64,000 nt of DNA. Source: Candidatus Streptomyces philanthi. Lineage in GTDB: Bacteria; Actinomycetota; Actinomycetes; Streptomycetales; Streptomycetaceae. Position 1 is the first letter of the stretch; the number at the start of each line of letters is the position of its first letter. Made by a program: the position numbers and the translations under genes. This document shows, one piece after another, positions 18,836 to 28,618 of this stretch. The notes beneath the pieces were generated by a model, which made no database searches, was not told where the DNA came from, and worked only from the letters and a program-made list of their open reading frames with translations. The DNA lies in contig CP073042.1 in assembly GCA_018114805.1 (NCBI GenBank), forward strand, positions 4,881,501 through 4,945,500, in the 5' to 3' direction.

Positions 18836-19603
18836 GTGTTCGGACGTCGACGCAAGCGCAGTGAGGACGCCGTCGACCAGGTCGACAAGGGCGTGGCCGC
18901 CGAGGAGTTGGCCGAGGACACGGCGGACGACGTGGCCGCGGAGCAGGTAAGCCTGCCGCCCGCGCCTCGCCCCGACGGACCGTGGGACATCTCCGAGGTC
19001 AGCAACCCCGGCGAGGGCCGCGTGGACCTCGGCGGGCTGTTCGTGCCCGGGGTCGAGGGCATGGAGCTGCGGGTCGAGGTCGCCGGGGACTCGATCGTCG
19101 CCGCGACCGTCGTGCTGCGGGACAGCGCGGTGCAGTTGCAGGGCTTCGCCGCCCCCAAGAACGAGGGCATCTGGCGCGAGGTGCGCGAGGAGATCGCCAG
19201 CGGCATCACCCAGCAGGGCGGCGTCATCGACGAGGTGGAGGGCCCGCTCGGCTGGGAGCTGCGGGCCCAGGTCCCGGTGCAACTGCCGGACGGTACCAAC
19301 GGCGTGCAGCTCGTGCGGTTCGTCGGCGTGGACGGGCCGCGCTGGTTCCTGCGCGGCGTGATCTCGGGGCATGGCGCGGTCCAGCCCCAGGCGGCCGGGC
19401 TCCTTGAGCAGATTGTCCGCGACACCGTCGTGGTGCGCGGCGAGTCGCCGATGGCCCCGCGCGATCCGATCGTCCTCAAGCTGCCCGACGACGCGCAGAT
19501 GGTCGCCGAGGGCGGCGTGCAGCAGGACGAGGCGGCCGGCTCGCGGTTCGCGGGCGGCGTCGACCAGCTCCAGCGCGGCCCCGAGATCACCGAGGTCCGC
19601 TAG
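18836..19603 (+). CDS. DUF3710 family protein
   Basis: 255 residues, GTG start after GGGAAGGA. Begins MFGRRRKRSED, an acidic linker, then the conserved core GPWDISEV, GRVDLGGLFVPG and GWELRAQVPV. A conserved actinobacterial protein always just downstream of dut; function unknown. Ends with TAG, followed by a very strong terminator that separates it from the kdp operon. Confidence 0.9.
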   Translation: MFGRRRKRSEDAVDQVDKGVAAEELAEDTADDVAAEQVSLPPAPRPDGPWDISEVSNPGEGRVDLGGLFVPGVEGMELRVEVAGDSIVAATVVLRDSAVQLQGFAAPKNEGIWREVREEIASGITQQGGVIDEVEGPLGWELRAQVPVQLPDGTNGVQLVRFVGVDGPRWFLRGVISGHGAVQPQAAGLLEQIVRDTVVVRGESPMAPRDPIVLKLPDDAQMVAEGGVQQDEAAGSRFAGGVDQLQRGPEITEVR

Positions 19604-19650
19604 CCGGAGCGCGCGAGGACGGCCCAGGTCATGGCCGGAAACTGACCCTT

Positions 19651-19696
19651 AGCGGTGGGCTCCACTCCGCGGAACGGAGTGGAGCCCACCGCTTTT
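19651..19696 (+). terminator. Strong rho-independent terminator
   Basis: A perfect 19-bp stem (19651-19669 with 19675-19693), loop CGGAA, followed by TTTT. It closes the dut/DUF3710 transcript. Confidence 0.92.
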
Positions 19697-19837
19697 GTGC
19701 AGGTGGTGGCGGTGCGCGTAGGCAATCCGTCAACGCGGCGCGGGTGGCCGTATGAGAGCCGTCAACGGACGACTCGACGTGTTCCGCGGGGGGTTTGCTC
19801 TAGGGGTCCGAACGGCTTTACGAACCTCTAGGAGCTC
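19697..19837 (+). promoter_or_regulatory. kdp promoter region with a spaced direct repeat
   Basis: CCGTCAACG occurs at 19727-19735 and again at 19759-19767, 32 bases apart, about three helical turns. The pair lies between the terminator and the first kdp frame. It is a candidate KdpE site, by position only. GGAG before 19838 is the ribosome site. Confidence 0.4.
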
Positions 19838-19924
19838 ATGATGGCCGACCTGGCCTTCGTCGTCACCACGATCGCGGTCTTCGTGTTGGTGGCACTCGTC
19901 GCCAAGGGGGTGACGAAGCTGTGA
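19838..19924 (+). CDS. 28-aa membrane peptide upstream of kdpF
   Basis: Reads MMADLAFVVTTIAVFVLVAL then VAKGVTKL. One transmembrane helix with a short basic C-terminus. AGGAG lies just before the first ATG; the second ATG could also serve. Its TGA overlaps the GTG of kdpF by four bases, so it is coupled to the pump genes. I recall similar short frames ahead of kdpF in other Streptomyces, usually unannotated. It may be a second KdpF-like stabilising peptide (inference). Confidence 0.65.
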   Translation: MMADLAFVVTTIAVFVLVALVAKGVTKL

Positions 19925-20010
19925 CCGCCGAGAACGTCGTCGGCCTGATCGTGGCCGTCGCCCTGCTGGGCTACCTGGTCCTCGCCCTCGTCTTCCCGGA
20001 GAGGTTCTGA
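19921..20010 (+). CDS. kdpF: KdpF, small subunit of the K+-transporting ATPase
   Basis: 29 residues, GTG start: VTAENVVGLIVAVALLGYLV then LALVFPERF. Typical KdpF: one helix, C-terminal PERF. KdpF stabilises the KdpABC complex in the membrane. Followed seven bases later by kdpA. Confidence 0.85.
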   Translation: MTAENVVGLIVAVALLGYLVLALVFPERF

Positions 20011-20017
20011 GCTCGAC

Positions 20018-21733
20018 ATGAGTCCTGTCCTCGCGGGAGTGCTCCAGCTCGCCGCCCTCGTCGGGGCGCTGGCCCTGGTGCACCGACCTCTGGGCGACTA
20101 CCTGGCCGCCGTCTACAGCTCCACCCGGCACCTCCGCGTGGAGAAGTGGATCTACCGCTGCATCGGCGCTAACCCGTCCGTGCGACTGTGCTGGCCCGCC
20201 TACCTGCGCTCGGTCCTCGCCTTCTCGCTGGCCGGCGTCCTCTTCCTCTACCTGCTCCAGCGCGTCCAGGGCAGCCTGCCGCTCTCGTACGGCTTCACCT
20301 CCATATCGCCGCACCAGGCGTTCAACACCGCCGCCTCCTTCGTGGCCAACACCAACTGGCAGTCCTACTCGGGCGAGCAGTCGATGGGCCACGTCGTACA
20401 GACCGGCGGGCTCGCGGTGCAGAACTTCCTCTCGGCCGCCGTCGGCATCGCCGTGGCCATCGCGCTGGTCCGCGGCTTCGCCGTGGCCATCGCGCTGGTC
20501 CGCGGCTTCGCCGGGTCCCGCACCGGCGAACTCGGCAACTTCTGGGCCGACCTGGCGCGCGGCCTGGTCCGGGTGCTGATCCCGATGGCGGTCATCGGCG
20601 CGCTCGTGCTGGTCGCCCGCGGCGTCATCCAGAACTTCGCCGGCATCCACGAGATCGGCTAGTTCGACGGCGGCGTCCAGCAGACCAACGGCGGAGCGGT
20701 CGCCTCCCAGGAGGTGATCAAGGAGCTGGGAACCAACGGCGGCGGCTACTTCAACGCCAACTCCGCGCACCCCTTCGAGAACCCCGACGGGCTGTCCAAC
20801 CTCTTCGAGATCTTCCTGATCCTGGTCATCCCCGTCTCGCTGACCCGCACCTTCGGCCGCATGGTCGGCAGCACGCGCCAGGGCTACGCGATCCTCGGCA
20901 CGATGGGCCTGATCTGGCTCGGCTTCTCCGCGTTGATGCTGTGGACCGAGTGCCACCACGGTGGCGCGGCGCTCCAGGAGGCCGCCGGCGCCATGGAGGG
21001 CAAGGAGACCCGGTTCGGCGTCGCGGGCTCCGCCCTGTTTTCCGCGACCACCACGCTGACCTCCACCGGCGCGGTCAACTCCTTCCACTCCTCCAACACC
21101 GGCCTTGGCGGCGGCCTCGACCTGCTCGGCATGATGCTGGGCGAGATCGCCCCCGGCGGCGTGGGCTCCGGCCTGTACGGCATGTTGATCATGGCCGTCA
21201 TAGCGGTGTTCATCGCGGGCCTGATGGTCGGCCGTACGCCCGAGTACCTGGGCAAGAAGATCGGCACCCGCGAGATCAAGTTCGCCGCCTGCTACATCCT
21301 GGTCACCTCGACCCTCGTGCTCGGCTTCACCGCCGCGTCGCTGGCCCTGGCCACGCCGCCGGACTCGGTCCTCAACACCGCCGGGAACTCCGTGCACGGC
21401 AGCGGCGCGCACGGCTTCTCCGAGATCCTGTACGCCTTCACCTCCGGCGCCAACAACAACGGCTCGGCCTTCGCCGGGCTGAACGCCAACACGCAATGGT
21501 ACAACACCACGTTCGGCCTGGCCATGCTGCTCGGCCGCTTCCTGCCGATGGTCTTCGTCCTCGCCCTGGCCGGCTCGCTGGCCGAGCAGCAGCCCGTACC
21601 GAAGACGGCGGGCACCCTGCGCACCGAGCAGCCGCTGTTCGCCGGGCTCCTGGTGGGCGCGATCCTGATCATCACCGGGCTCACCTTCTTCCCCGCGCTC
21701 GCCCTCGGACCGCTGGCGGAGGGCCTGGCATGA
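20018..21733 (+). pseudogene. kdpA: kdpA, potassium-binding subunit, interrupted by an in-frame TAG and carrying a 10-residue duplication
   Basis: KdpA is the channel-like subunit that binds and passes K+ in the Kdp pump. The frame is full length with about ten helices and the selectivity-filter loops ([47 protein letters not shown]). Codon 215 at 20660-20662 is TAG, between FAGIHEIG and [17 protein letters not shown]; a Gln or similar residue is expected, so CAG to TAG is the simple explanation. Upstream, VAIALVRGFA is present twice because of a 30-bp tandem duplication (20451-20510). Read literally, only a 214-residue fragment is made. The stop overlaps kdpB by four bases. Confidence 0.88.
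20451..20510 (+). repeat. Perfect 30-bp tandem duplication in kdpA
   Basis: CCGTGGCCATCGCGCTGGTC and the next ten bases occur twice back to back without mismatch. It adds ten residues in frame in or next to a membrane helix of KdpA. Confidence 0.95.
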
Positions 21734-23880
21734 GCCGCACACCCACCACGACCGACCTTCCCGAGGAAGCCATGCCCACTGCCACCACCACCCGCCCGGC
21801 GCCGGGCGGCCCCGCGGCGCCGAGCGAGCACGCGGAGCCCGGGCGCGTCGCCGGCGGTCTCTTTGACGCGGGCCAACTGCTGCGCTCGCTGCCCGAGGCG
21901 CTGCGCAAGCTCGACCCGCGCGCGCAGGTCAAGGCGCCCGTCATGTTCGTCGTCGAGGTCGGCTCGATCCTCACCACCGTGCTCGCCATGTCCGATCCCG
22001 GCGACTGGTTCGGCTGGGCCATCGCCGGCTGGCTGTGGCTGACCGTGCTCTTCGCCAACCTGGCCGAGGCCGTCGCCGAGGGGCGCGGCAAGGCACAGGC
22101 CGACACGCTGCGCAAGGCCAAGACCGACACCGTCGCCCGCCGCCTGGCCACCGCTGGCCCCGGCGCCGCCGAGGAGCGGGTGCCCGGCACCGAGCTGCGC
22201 GTCGGGGAACTGGTGGTCTGCGAGGCGGGCGACATCATTCCCGGCGACGGTGACGTCGTAGCGGGCGTCGCCTCCATGGACGAGTCGGCCATCACCGGCG
22301 AGTCGGCCCCGGTCATCCGCGAGTCCGGCGGCGACAGGTCGGCCGCCATGGGCGGCACGAGGGTGCTCTCCGACCGCGTCGTCATCCAGATCACCACCAA
22401 GCCGGGTGAGACGTTCATCGACCGGATGATCAACCTGGTGTAGGGCGCGGCCCGGCAGAAGACGCCGAACGAGATCGCGCTGAACATCCTGCTGGCCTCG
22501 CTCACCGTCGTCTTCCTGCTCGCCGTGGTCACCCTGCAGCCGTTCGCGATGTACGCGGGCGGGCGACAGGACATGATCGTGCTGGCCGCGCTCCTCGTGT
22601 GCCTGATCCCGACCACCATCGGGGCGCTGCTGTCCGCCATCGGCATCGCGGGCATGGACCGCCTGGTGCAGCGCAACGTGCTGGCCATGTTGGGACGCGC
22701 GGTCGAGGCCGCCGGCGACGTGTCCACCCTGCTGCTCGACAAGACCGGCACCATCACGCTGGGCGACCGGCAGGCGGACCGGTTCGTGCCGGTGGACGGC
22801 GTGCACGAGACGGAGCTGGCCGACGAGACGCCCGAGGGCCGCTCCGTCGTCGTGCTGGCCAAGGAGCAGTACGGGCTGCGGGCCCGCCACGAGGGGGAGT
22901 TGGGCCACGCCGCCTTCGTGCCCTTCACCGCGCAGACCCGGATGTCGGGCGTGGACCTCACCGGCGACGACGGCGCGGTGCGCCGGGTCCGCAAGGGTGC
23001 GGCGGCGGCTGTCACCGGCTGGGTGGTCGAGCGCGGCGGCAGCGTGTCCCCGGACGCGCGGGAGAAGGTGGACGGCATCTCCGCGGCGGGCGGTACCCCG
23101 CTGCTGGTCGCCGTCGACGACGTCGACGGGCCGCGGGTGCTCGGCGTCATCCACCTCAAGGACGTCGTCAAGGAGGGCATGCGGGAGCGGTTCGACGAGC
23201 TGCGCCGGATGGGCATCAAGACCGTCATGATCACCGGCGACAACCCGCTGACCGCCAAGGCCATCGCCGACGAGGCGGGCGTGGACGACTTCCTCGCCGA
23301 GGCCACGCCCGAGGACAAGATGGCGCTGATCAAGCGGGAGCAGGCCGGTGGCCAACTGGTCGCGATGGCCGGCGACGGCACCAACGACGCCCCCGCGCTG
23401 GCCCAGGCGGACGTGTGCGTGGCGATGAACACCGGCACCTCGGCCGCCAAGGAGGCCGGGAACATGGTGGACCTGGACTCCAACCCCACCAAACTCATCG
23501 AGATCGTGGAGATCGGCAAGCAGTTGCTGATCACCCGTGGCGCGCTGACCACCTTCTCGATCGCCAACGACGTCGCCAAGTACTTCGCGATCATCCCCGC
23601 GATGTTCGCCGGTGTCGCCGGCTACGAGGGCCTGGACACCCTCAACGTCATGCGGCTCGCCTCGTCGCAGTCCGCGATCCTCTCGGCGGTGATCTTCAAC
23701 GCGCTGATCATCATCGCGCTGGTGCCGCTGTCGCTGCGCGGCGTGCGCTACCGGCCGATGAGCGCCGACCAGATGCTCCGCCGCAACCTTGCCGTCTACG
23801 GCCTCGGCGGTCTGGTCGCCCCCTTCGTCGGCATCAAACTCATCGACCTGCTCATCTCCCTCATCCCTGGCATCGGGTGA
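21730..23880 (+). pseudogene. kdpB: kdpB, catalytic P-type ATPase subunit, interrupted by an in-frame TAG
   Basis: KdpB hydrolyses ATP to drive K+ uptake. All P-type motifs are present: SAITGESAPV (actuator), DKTGTI with phospho-Asp337, KGAAAAV in the nucleotide domain, [10 protein letters not shown] and [12 protein letters not shown]. Codon 238 (22441-22443) is TAG between DRMINLV and [13 protein letters not shown]; other KdpB proteins have Glu there (GAG to TAG). A second oddity is [11 protein letters not shown] near residue 365, where homologs read ELA, about nine more residues, then [10 protein letters not shown]. That looks like a deletion between two LAD repeats. Read literally the product stops after the actuator domain. 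Confidence 0.88.
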
Positions 23881-23885
23881 CACTC

Positions 23886-24546
23886 ATGAACTCATCCCTC
23901 CGCGGCATGACCCGCCTGGCGACGGCGGGGCTGCGAGCCCTGCTGGTGCTGACCCTGGTGTGCGGCGTGCTCTATCCGCTGGCGGTCGCCGGCATCGCCC
24001 AGGCCCTCTTCCCTGACGAGGCCAACGGCTCGAAGATCAAGGAGAACGGGAAGGTCGTCGGCTCCGAGCTGATCGGGCAGAGCTTCACGCTCGACGCCAA
24101 GGACAAGGACGGCAACCCGCTGCCCGACCCCAGGTGGTTCCAGCCCCGCCCGTCGGCAGCCGGCGAGAACGTCTACAACACCGGGTACTCCCTCGTAGTT
24201 TCCGGCGCCTCCAACCTGGCTGCCGACAGCAAGGTCCTCAAGGAGCAGGTCATCGCCCGCCGCGCCGCGATAGCCCGGTTCAACGGCGTGCCGCGGCGGG
24301 ACGTGCCGGTGGACTCGCTCACCGCCTCCGCCTCCGGCGTCGACCCGCACATCTCGCCCGCCTACGCGGACCTCCAGGTGGGCCGGGTGGCCAGGGAGCA
24401 CGGGCTGCCCCGGCAGGGCCGTGCAACGCCTGGTCGAGCGGCACACCGACGGCCGGCTGGCTGGCTTCCTGGGCGAGCCGCACGTCAACGTGGTGAAGCT
24501 GAACCTGGCCCTGCGGCACCTGGCAGCGGGGGAGCGGGGTGACTGA
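23886..24546 (+). pseudogene. kdpC: kdpC, K+-ATPase accessory subunit, frameshifted near the C-terminus
   Basis: KdpC has one N-terminal membrane helix (LLVLTLVCGVLYPLAVAGIA) and a periplasmic domain with WFQPRPSA, NTGYSLVVSGASNL and [14 protein letters not shown]. After REHGLPRQG (about 24415) the natural ending [20 protein letters not shown] then LNLAL continues in another frame and stops at TGA 24544-24546. One base gained or lost explains it. Without correction the last 40 residues are replaced. Confidence 0.85.
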
Positions 24547-24635
24547 CCGCGGCTGCCGCTGCCGGCTGCCGGTGAGCGGCGGGCGTCGGGGCCGGTCGCC
24601 CGCGCCCCGCCGCTCTCGCCGCCCCCGGCCGCGGC

Positions 24636-25615
24636 TCAGGGCACGCTGGCGAGCACCTCGGCCACCGGGCGCCGGGGCGTGCTCGGGCCGGCCGGGCCGT
24701 AGCCCAGCCGCAGCACCATGTGCACCTGGCCCGGGGCGGACACCGGATCGCGCGCGGCCCAGCGCAGGTCGGACCACTCCAGTGGGTGCGAGGCCAGCGA
24801 GGTGGCCAGGCCGTCGAGGGTAGCCCGGAGCAGCACCCGCTCCAGGGCCTGGCCCGCGCGCAACCAGTCGGTCTGCCGAGCAGGGCGAGCTGGGGCGCCG
24901 CCTCGAAGGTCGCGGCGCCCCGCCCGGGCACCTCCCGCCGGCCGGCGAAGTCGCGTACCGGGGCCCGCCCGTCGTACTTGCGGGGCCCGAAGGCGTGCGG
25001 TGGAACGCCCTCGACCTCGGCCCGGGCACCCTCGACGCGCGTCCAGCGCGCCGTCTCGTCGGCCGCGTCGGGGTCGGCCGCGTACGGGGCCTCGCGTTCC
25101 TCGGCGTTGCGCACCAGGTCCAGCACCGTCTCCACGTGCCAGGCGTCGGGGAACAGCAGCCGCGCGCCCTCCGCCCGCGCGGCCTCGCGCGGGCCCGCCC
25201 GGACGTCCTCGGGCACCGGTTCGGCGGAGAATGGGGCGCGGCTGGAGCGGCGGCGGCCGATCGCTGGGTGCAGCGCGGCCAGGGCGCCGGTGGCGGGCGC
25301 CGGGTCGAGCGCGCGCACGGTCGCCAGCGGATGGGCGTCGAGCGGACCCGGCAGCAGCGTGGTGGCCGTCTCCCAGCCCGCGTGCGCGAGCGCGACGCGC
25401 AGGTTGAACAGCGCCGCTCCGCAGCCCAGGTGCTGGGCCCGGGCGTCGGGGTCCAGGTGCGGCATGGCCCGCTCCGGGGCGTGGTGGACCTCGAAGAGGC
25501 GCTCGGCGGTGCGGTAGACGAAGCGCCAGGGTTGCGCGTTGTCCAGGGACGGGGCCGCCGTGGCCGCCCTGACCAGTTCCGTGACGGACGCGTCCGTCAG
25601 CGGTTGCGCGGACAT
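24636..25615 (-). pseudogene. Nitroreductase, Acg-like FMN-binding family, frameshifted
   Basis: Begins MSAQPLTDASVTELVRAAT then PSLDNAQPWRFVYR, the FMN-binding signature of Acg-type nitroreductases. After AAPQLALLGR (about 24885) the natural continuation DWLRAGQALERVLLRATLDG is in another frame, ending VLASVP and TGA at 24636. In mycobacteria the family is dormancy- or hypoxia-induced; its substrate is unclear. It lies convergent to kdpC and divergent from the dehydrogenase gene. Confidence 0.75.
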
Positions 25616-25826
25616 CTGTGCCGCCCTTCCCGTCCGGGGGTCCGATGGCCCGGCGCGCCACCGCGAGCGTCCACGTGGCGCGCGCTCCTCCAGGCTCCAC
25701 CACAGTGCCCTGTTTCGCCATATGTGAAGTGCTATGTCACCCTGTGGGAGGCGGTAGGCGGGACCCGCGCCCCCGGCCGGGGCCGCGCGCCGACGCACCC
25801 GTGTTCCAGCGGCGAGGGAGACGCCT

Positions 25827-26819
25827 GTGGAGGTCCTGGCGTTCGGAGTGCTGGCCGACGAACGGCCGCTCCTCGAGGCGGCGTTGGGCGATCGGCTCGG
25901 CGTGCGGTGCCTGGAGACGTTCCTCAGCCGGGACACGGCGGCGCTGGCCGAGGGACACGAGATCGTCAGCAGCGGCGTCAACGACGTCCTGGACGCCGAC
26001 GTGCTCACCGCGCTGGCCGCCGGCGGCACCCGGCTGATCACCCAGCGCTCGACCGGCCACAACAACATCGACCTGAGGCGCGCCCGCGGACTGGGCCTGA
26101 CCGTGGCGCGGGTCGCGCACTACTCGCCGTACGCGGTGGCCGAGTTCGCCTGGGCGCTGGCGCTGGCCGTCAACCGCCGCACGGTGCGGGCCGTGGGCCG
26201 CACCCGGGAGTTCGACTTCCGGCTGACGGGGCTGATGGGCTGGAACTTCCACGGCCGCACCGCGGGGGTGCTGGGCACCGGCCAGATCGGGGCGGCCTTC
26301 GCACGCGTCGCGCACGGCTTCGGGATGCGCCTGCTCGGCTGGGACGTGGCCGAGAACCCGGAGTGCCGGGCCCTGGGCATGACGTACGTGGACAGCGAGC
26401 GGCTGTTCGCCGAGGCCGACCTGATCAGCCTGCACGTGCCGTTGCTGCCCGAGACCCACCACCTGGTGGACGCCGCCGCGCTGGCCCGGATGAAGGACGG
26501 GGCCATCCTGATCAACACCGGTCGGGGCGGGCTGATGGATGCGCGGGCGCTGGTGGACACGTTGAAGCGGGGCCGGCTGGACGGCGTGGGGCTCGACGTC
26601 TACGACGAGGAGGTCGGGGTCTTCTACGTCGACCACTCGATGGAGGCCATGCCCTACGATGTGCTGGCCCGCCGCATGACCTTCCGCAACGTCCTGATCA
26701 CCTCCCACCAGGCGTACTTCACCCGGGACGCGGTGCGCCAGATCATCGCCGCCACCGCCGCCAACATCGAAGACTACCTGGCCGGCCGCGCGGGCGAGAA
26801 CGTCCTGGTGGCCGGCTGA
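25827..26819 (+). CDS. D-lactate dehydrogenase-like 2-hydroxyacid dehydrogenase
   Basis: 330 residues, GTG start. NAD-binding loop GVLGTGQIG at about 150, STGHNNIDL in the N-terminal domain, and the catalytic series INTGRGGLMDA (Arg), DVYDEE (Glu) and TSHQAYFT (His). The spacing matches fermentative D-lactate dehydrogenases (LdhA type), which reduce pyruvate to D-lactate. The divergent neighbour is an Acg-type nitroreductase, hinting at a low-oxygen theme (inference). Confidence 0.9.
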   Translation: MEVLAFGVLADERPLLEAALGDRLGVRCLETFLSRDTAALAEGHEIVSSGVNDVLDADVLTALAAGGTRLITQRSTGHNNIDLRRARGLGLTVARVAHYSPYAVAEFAWALALAVNRRTVRAVGRTREFDFRLTGLMGWNFHGRTAGVLGTGQIGAAFARVAHGFGMRLLGWDVAENPECRALGMTYVDSERLFAEADLISLHVPLLPETHHLVDAAALARMKDGAILINTGRGGLMDARALVDTLKRGRLDGVGLDVYDEEVGVFYVDHSMEAMPYDVLARRMTFRNVLITSHQAYFTRDAVRQIIAATAANIEDYLAGRAGENVLVAG

Positions 26820-26970
26820 CCGCCGAGCACGTGCGCTGCCCGCCGAACGCGTGCAACCAGACCGCGCCCAAAGCGGCCGCCCGCGGAGCCTGTCCGTACC
26901 GGGGGTGCGTGACGTAGCGTCGGCGTGATCGGTTACGGCCGGCCGGGGGCCGGGAGGGGAGCGGCGGGCG

Positions 26971-27684
26971 ATGAGCGAGCAGACGCTACAGCGGGCGGAC
27001 ATGGTGCGGGTGCGGGACCTGCGGCGGACCTACGGCAGCGGCCCGGCCGCCGTGCACGCGCTGCGCGGGGTCTCCTTCGACGTCCCGCGCGGCGAACTCG
27101 TCGCGCTCAAGGGCCGCTCCGGCTCCGGGAAGACCACGCTGCTCAACCTCATCGGCGGGCTCGACACCCCCGACGCGGGCGAGATCCTCGTGGACGACAC
27201 CGATGTCGTCGGCCTTGGCGAGAGCGGTCTGCTCCAGTTGCGGCGGGACCGGATCGTCTTCATCTTCCAGTTCTTCGGCCTGATCCCGATCCTGAGCGCC
27301 GCCGAGAACGTCGGCGTCCCGATGCGGCTGCGCAAGGCGCCGGCGGCCGAGCGGGAGGAGCGGGTCGCCCTGCTGCTGTCCCTGGTGGGCCTGGCCGACC
27401 ACGCGGAGCAGCGACCCGGCGAGCTGTCTGGTGGGCAGCAGCAGCGCGTGGCCATCGCCCGGGCGCTGGCCAACCGGCCGGCGCTGCTGATCGCGGACGA
27501 GCCGACCGGGCAGTTGGACGCGGAGACCGGGCTCGCGGTGATGGAACTGCTGCGCGCGGTGGTGCGCAGCGAGGGCGTCACCGCCCTGGTCGCCACGCAC
27601 GACGCCAACCTGCTCGGCCTCGCCGACCGGGTCCTGGAGCTGAGCGACGGGCACATCACCGAGGACCGCACTCAGACTGGCTGA
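26971..27684 (+). CDS. ABC transporter ATP-binding protein (MacB/LolD type)
   Basis: 237 residues. Walker A GRSGSGKTT (about 46), Q-loop FQFFGLIPILSAAENV, signature LSGGQQQRVAIARAL, Walker B LLIADEPTGQLD and switch ATHD. The type is usually paired with a FtsX-like permease, but none lies next to it; the next gene runs the other way. It may serve a permease elsewhere. Confidence 0.88.
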   Translation: MSEQTLQRADMVRVRDLRRTYGSGPAAVHALRGVSFDVPRGELVALKGRSGSGKTTLLNLIGGLDTPDAGEILVDDTDVVGLGESGLLQLRRDRIVFIFQFFGLIPILSAAENVGVPMRLRKAPAAEREERVALLLSLVGLADHAEQRPGELSGGQQQRVAIARALANRPALLIADEPTGQLDAETGLAVMELLRAVVRSEGVTALVATHDANLLGLADRVLELSDGHITEDRTQTG

Positions 27685-27864
27685 CACCTGGCTGTCCGAC
27701 GCCTTGCTGTCCGACACCTCGGGCCTGCCTGGTCGGCCGCGTGACCCCACAGGCCCTCTCGGCTCCCCGGCGCCGCCCGCCCCGGGGCCGGGCGGCCCAC
27801 GACCCCCGTACGCGGGCCCGCCCGGCGGTCGGCGGTCCGGGGCGCCGTCACGGGCGCCCGGTCA

Positions 27865-28395
27865 CTACACGTCGCCCTCGCGCCAGTCGCAGGTCAGCTC
27901 GCCGGACAGGTCGAGGGGCACCCCGAGGGGCAGGACGAAGGTGCTCTCGTCGTCCTCCTCGGTACGCCGCACGCCGGTGGGCGCGAGCACCGACGTGCGG
28001 CCCCGCCACCGCTGCCAGCCCAGCCGCTGGTAGAACACGTCGGCGCCGTCGGCCGCGGACAGGGCGCCCACCTCGTAGCCGCCGCGCAGCACCGGCCCCA
28101 GGGCCGCCATCACGGCCGTCCCCTTGCCGACCCCGCGCCGGTCGGCCCGCACCGCGACGCCCTCCACGTATCCGGCGCGCAGCGCCCGGCCGCCGTGCAG
28201 CCGCCGCCGCTGCACCACGGCGCCGTGCGCGATCAACTCGCTGCCCTCCCACAGGAGGGCGTGCATCCCGCCGACCGTGTGGTCCCAGTCGGCGTCGTCG
28301 AAGTCGCCCTCGAAGGCGTCGTCGAGCAGGGCCCGGACGGCCGCCAGCGCGGCGGAGTCCAGCCCCGAGGTGTGTGTCACGCGTACGTCTGCCAT
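27865..28395 (-). CDS. Aminoglycoside 2'-N-acetyltransferase-like GNAT protein, AAC(2')-I family
   Basis: 176 residues. The pattern FEGDFDDADWDHTVGGMHAL, then YVEGVAVRADRRGVGKG (acetyl-CoA loop), TSVLAPTG and LTCDWREGDV follows AAC(2')-Ic of M. tuberculosis along most of its length. Such enzymes acetylate the 2'-amino group of gentamicin and related drugs; chromosomal copies in actinobacteria may have another primary role. Start MADVRV at 28395, stop TAG. Convergent with the ABC gene and divergent from kdpD. Confidence 0.82.
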   Translation of the reverse strand: MADVRVTHTSGLDSAALAAVRALLDDAFEGDFDDADWDHTVGGMHALLWEGSELIAHGAVVQRRRLHGGRALRAGYVEGVAVRADRRGVGKGTAVMAALGPVLRGGYEVGALSAADGADVFYQRLGWQRWRGRTSVLAPTGVRRTEEDDESTFVLPLGVPLDLSGELTCDWREGDV

Positions 28396-28618
28396 ACGGG
28401 CGATGTACGCAGGGCGCGGCCGGTTCGTCGCGTGTATTACGAGCCGGCGGGCGACAGCCCGGGCGACGCCGCTCGGCGGAGCGGACGGGGGCCGGGCAGC
28501 CGGGCGGCAAGACGGGTCCGCGCAGCGATGTCCGCGACGTTTGTCCGATTCGCTGGTCGTAGAGTCAACAGAGCGCACGGAGGGCGCGCGGCACGAAAGA
28601 CAATGAGACAATGAGGAC

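Noticed and set aside
19730-23883. Long minus-strand frames across the kdp operon
   Set aside because: The plus strand encodes recognisable KdpA, KdpB and KdpC throughout; the minus translations are antisense composition artefacts.
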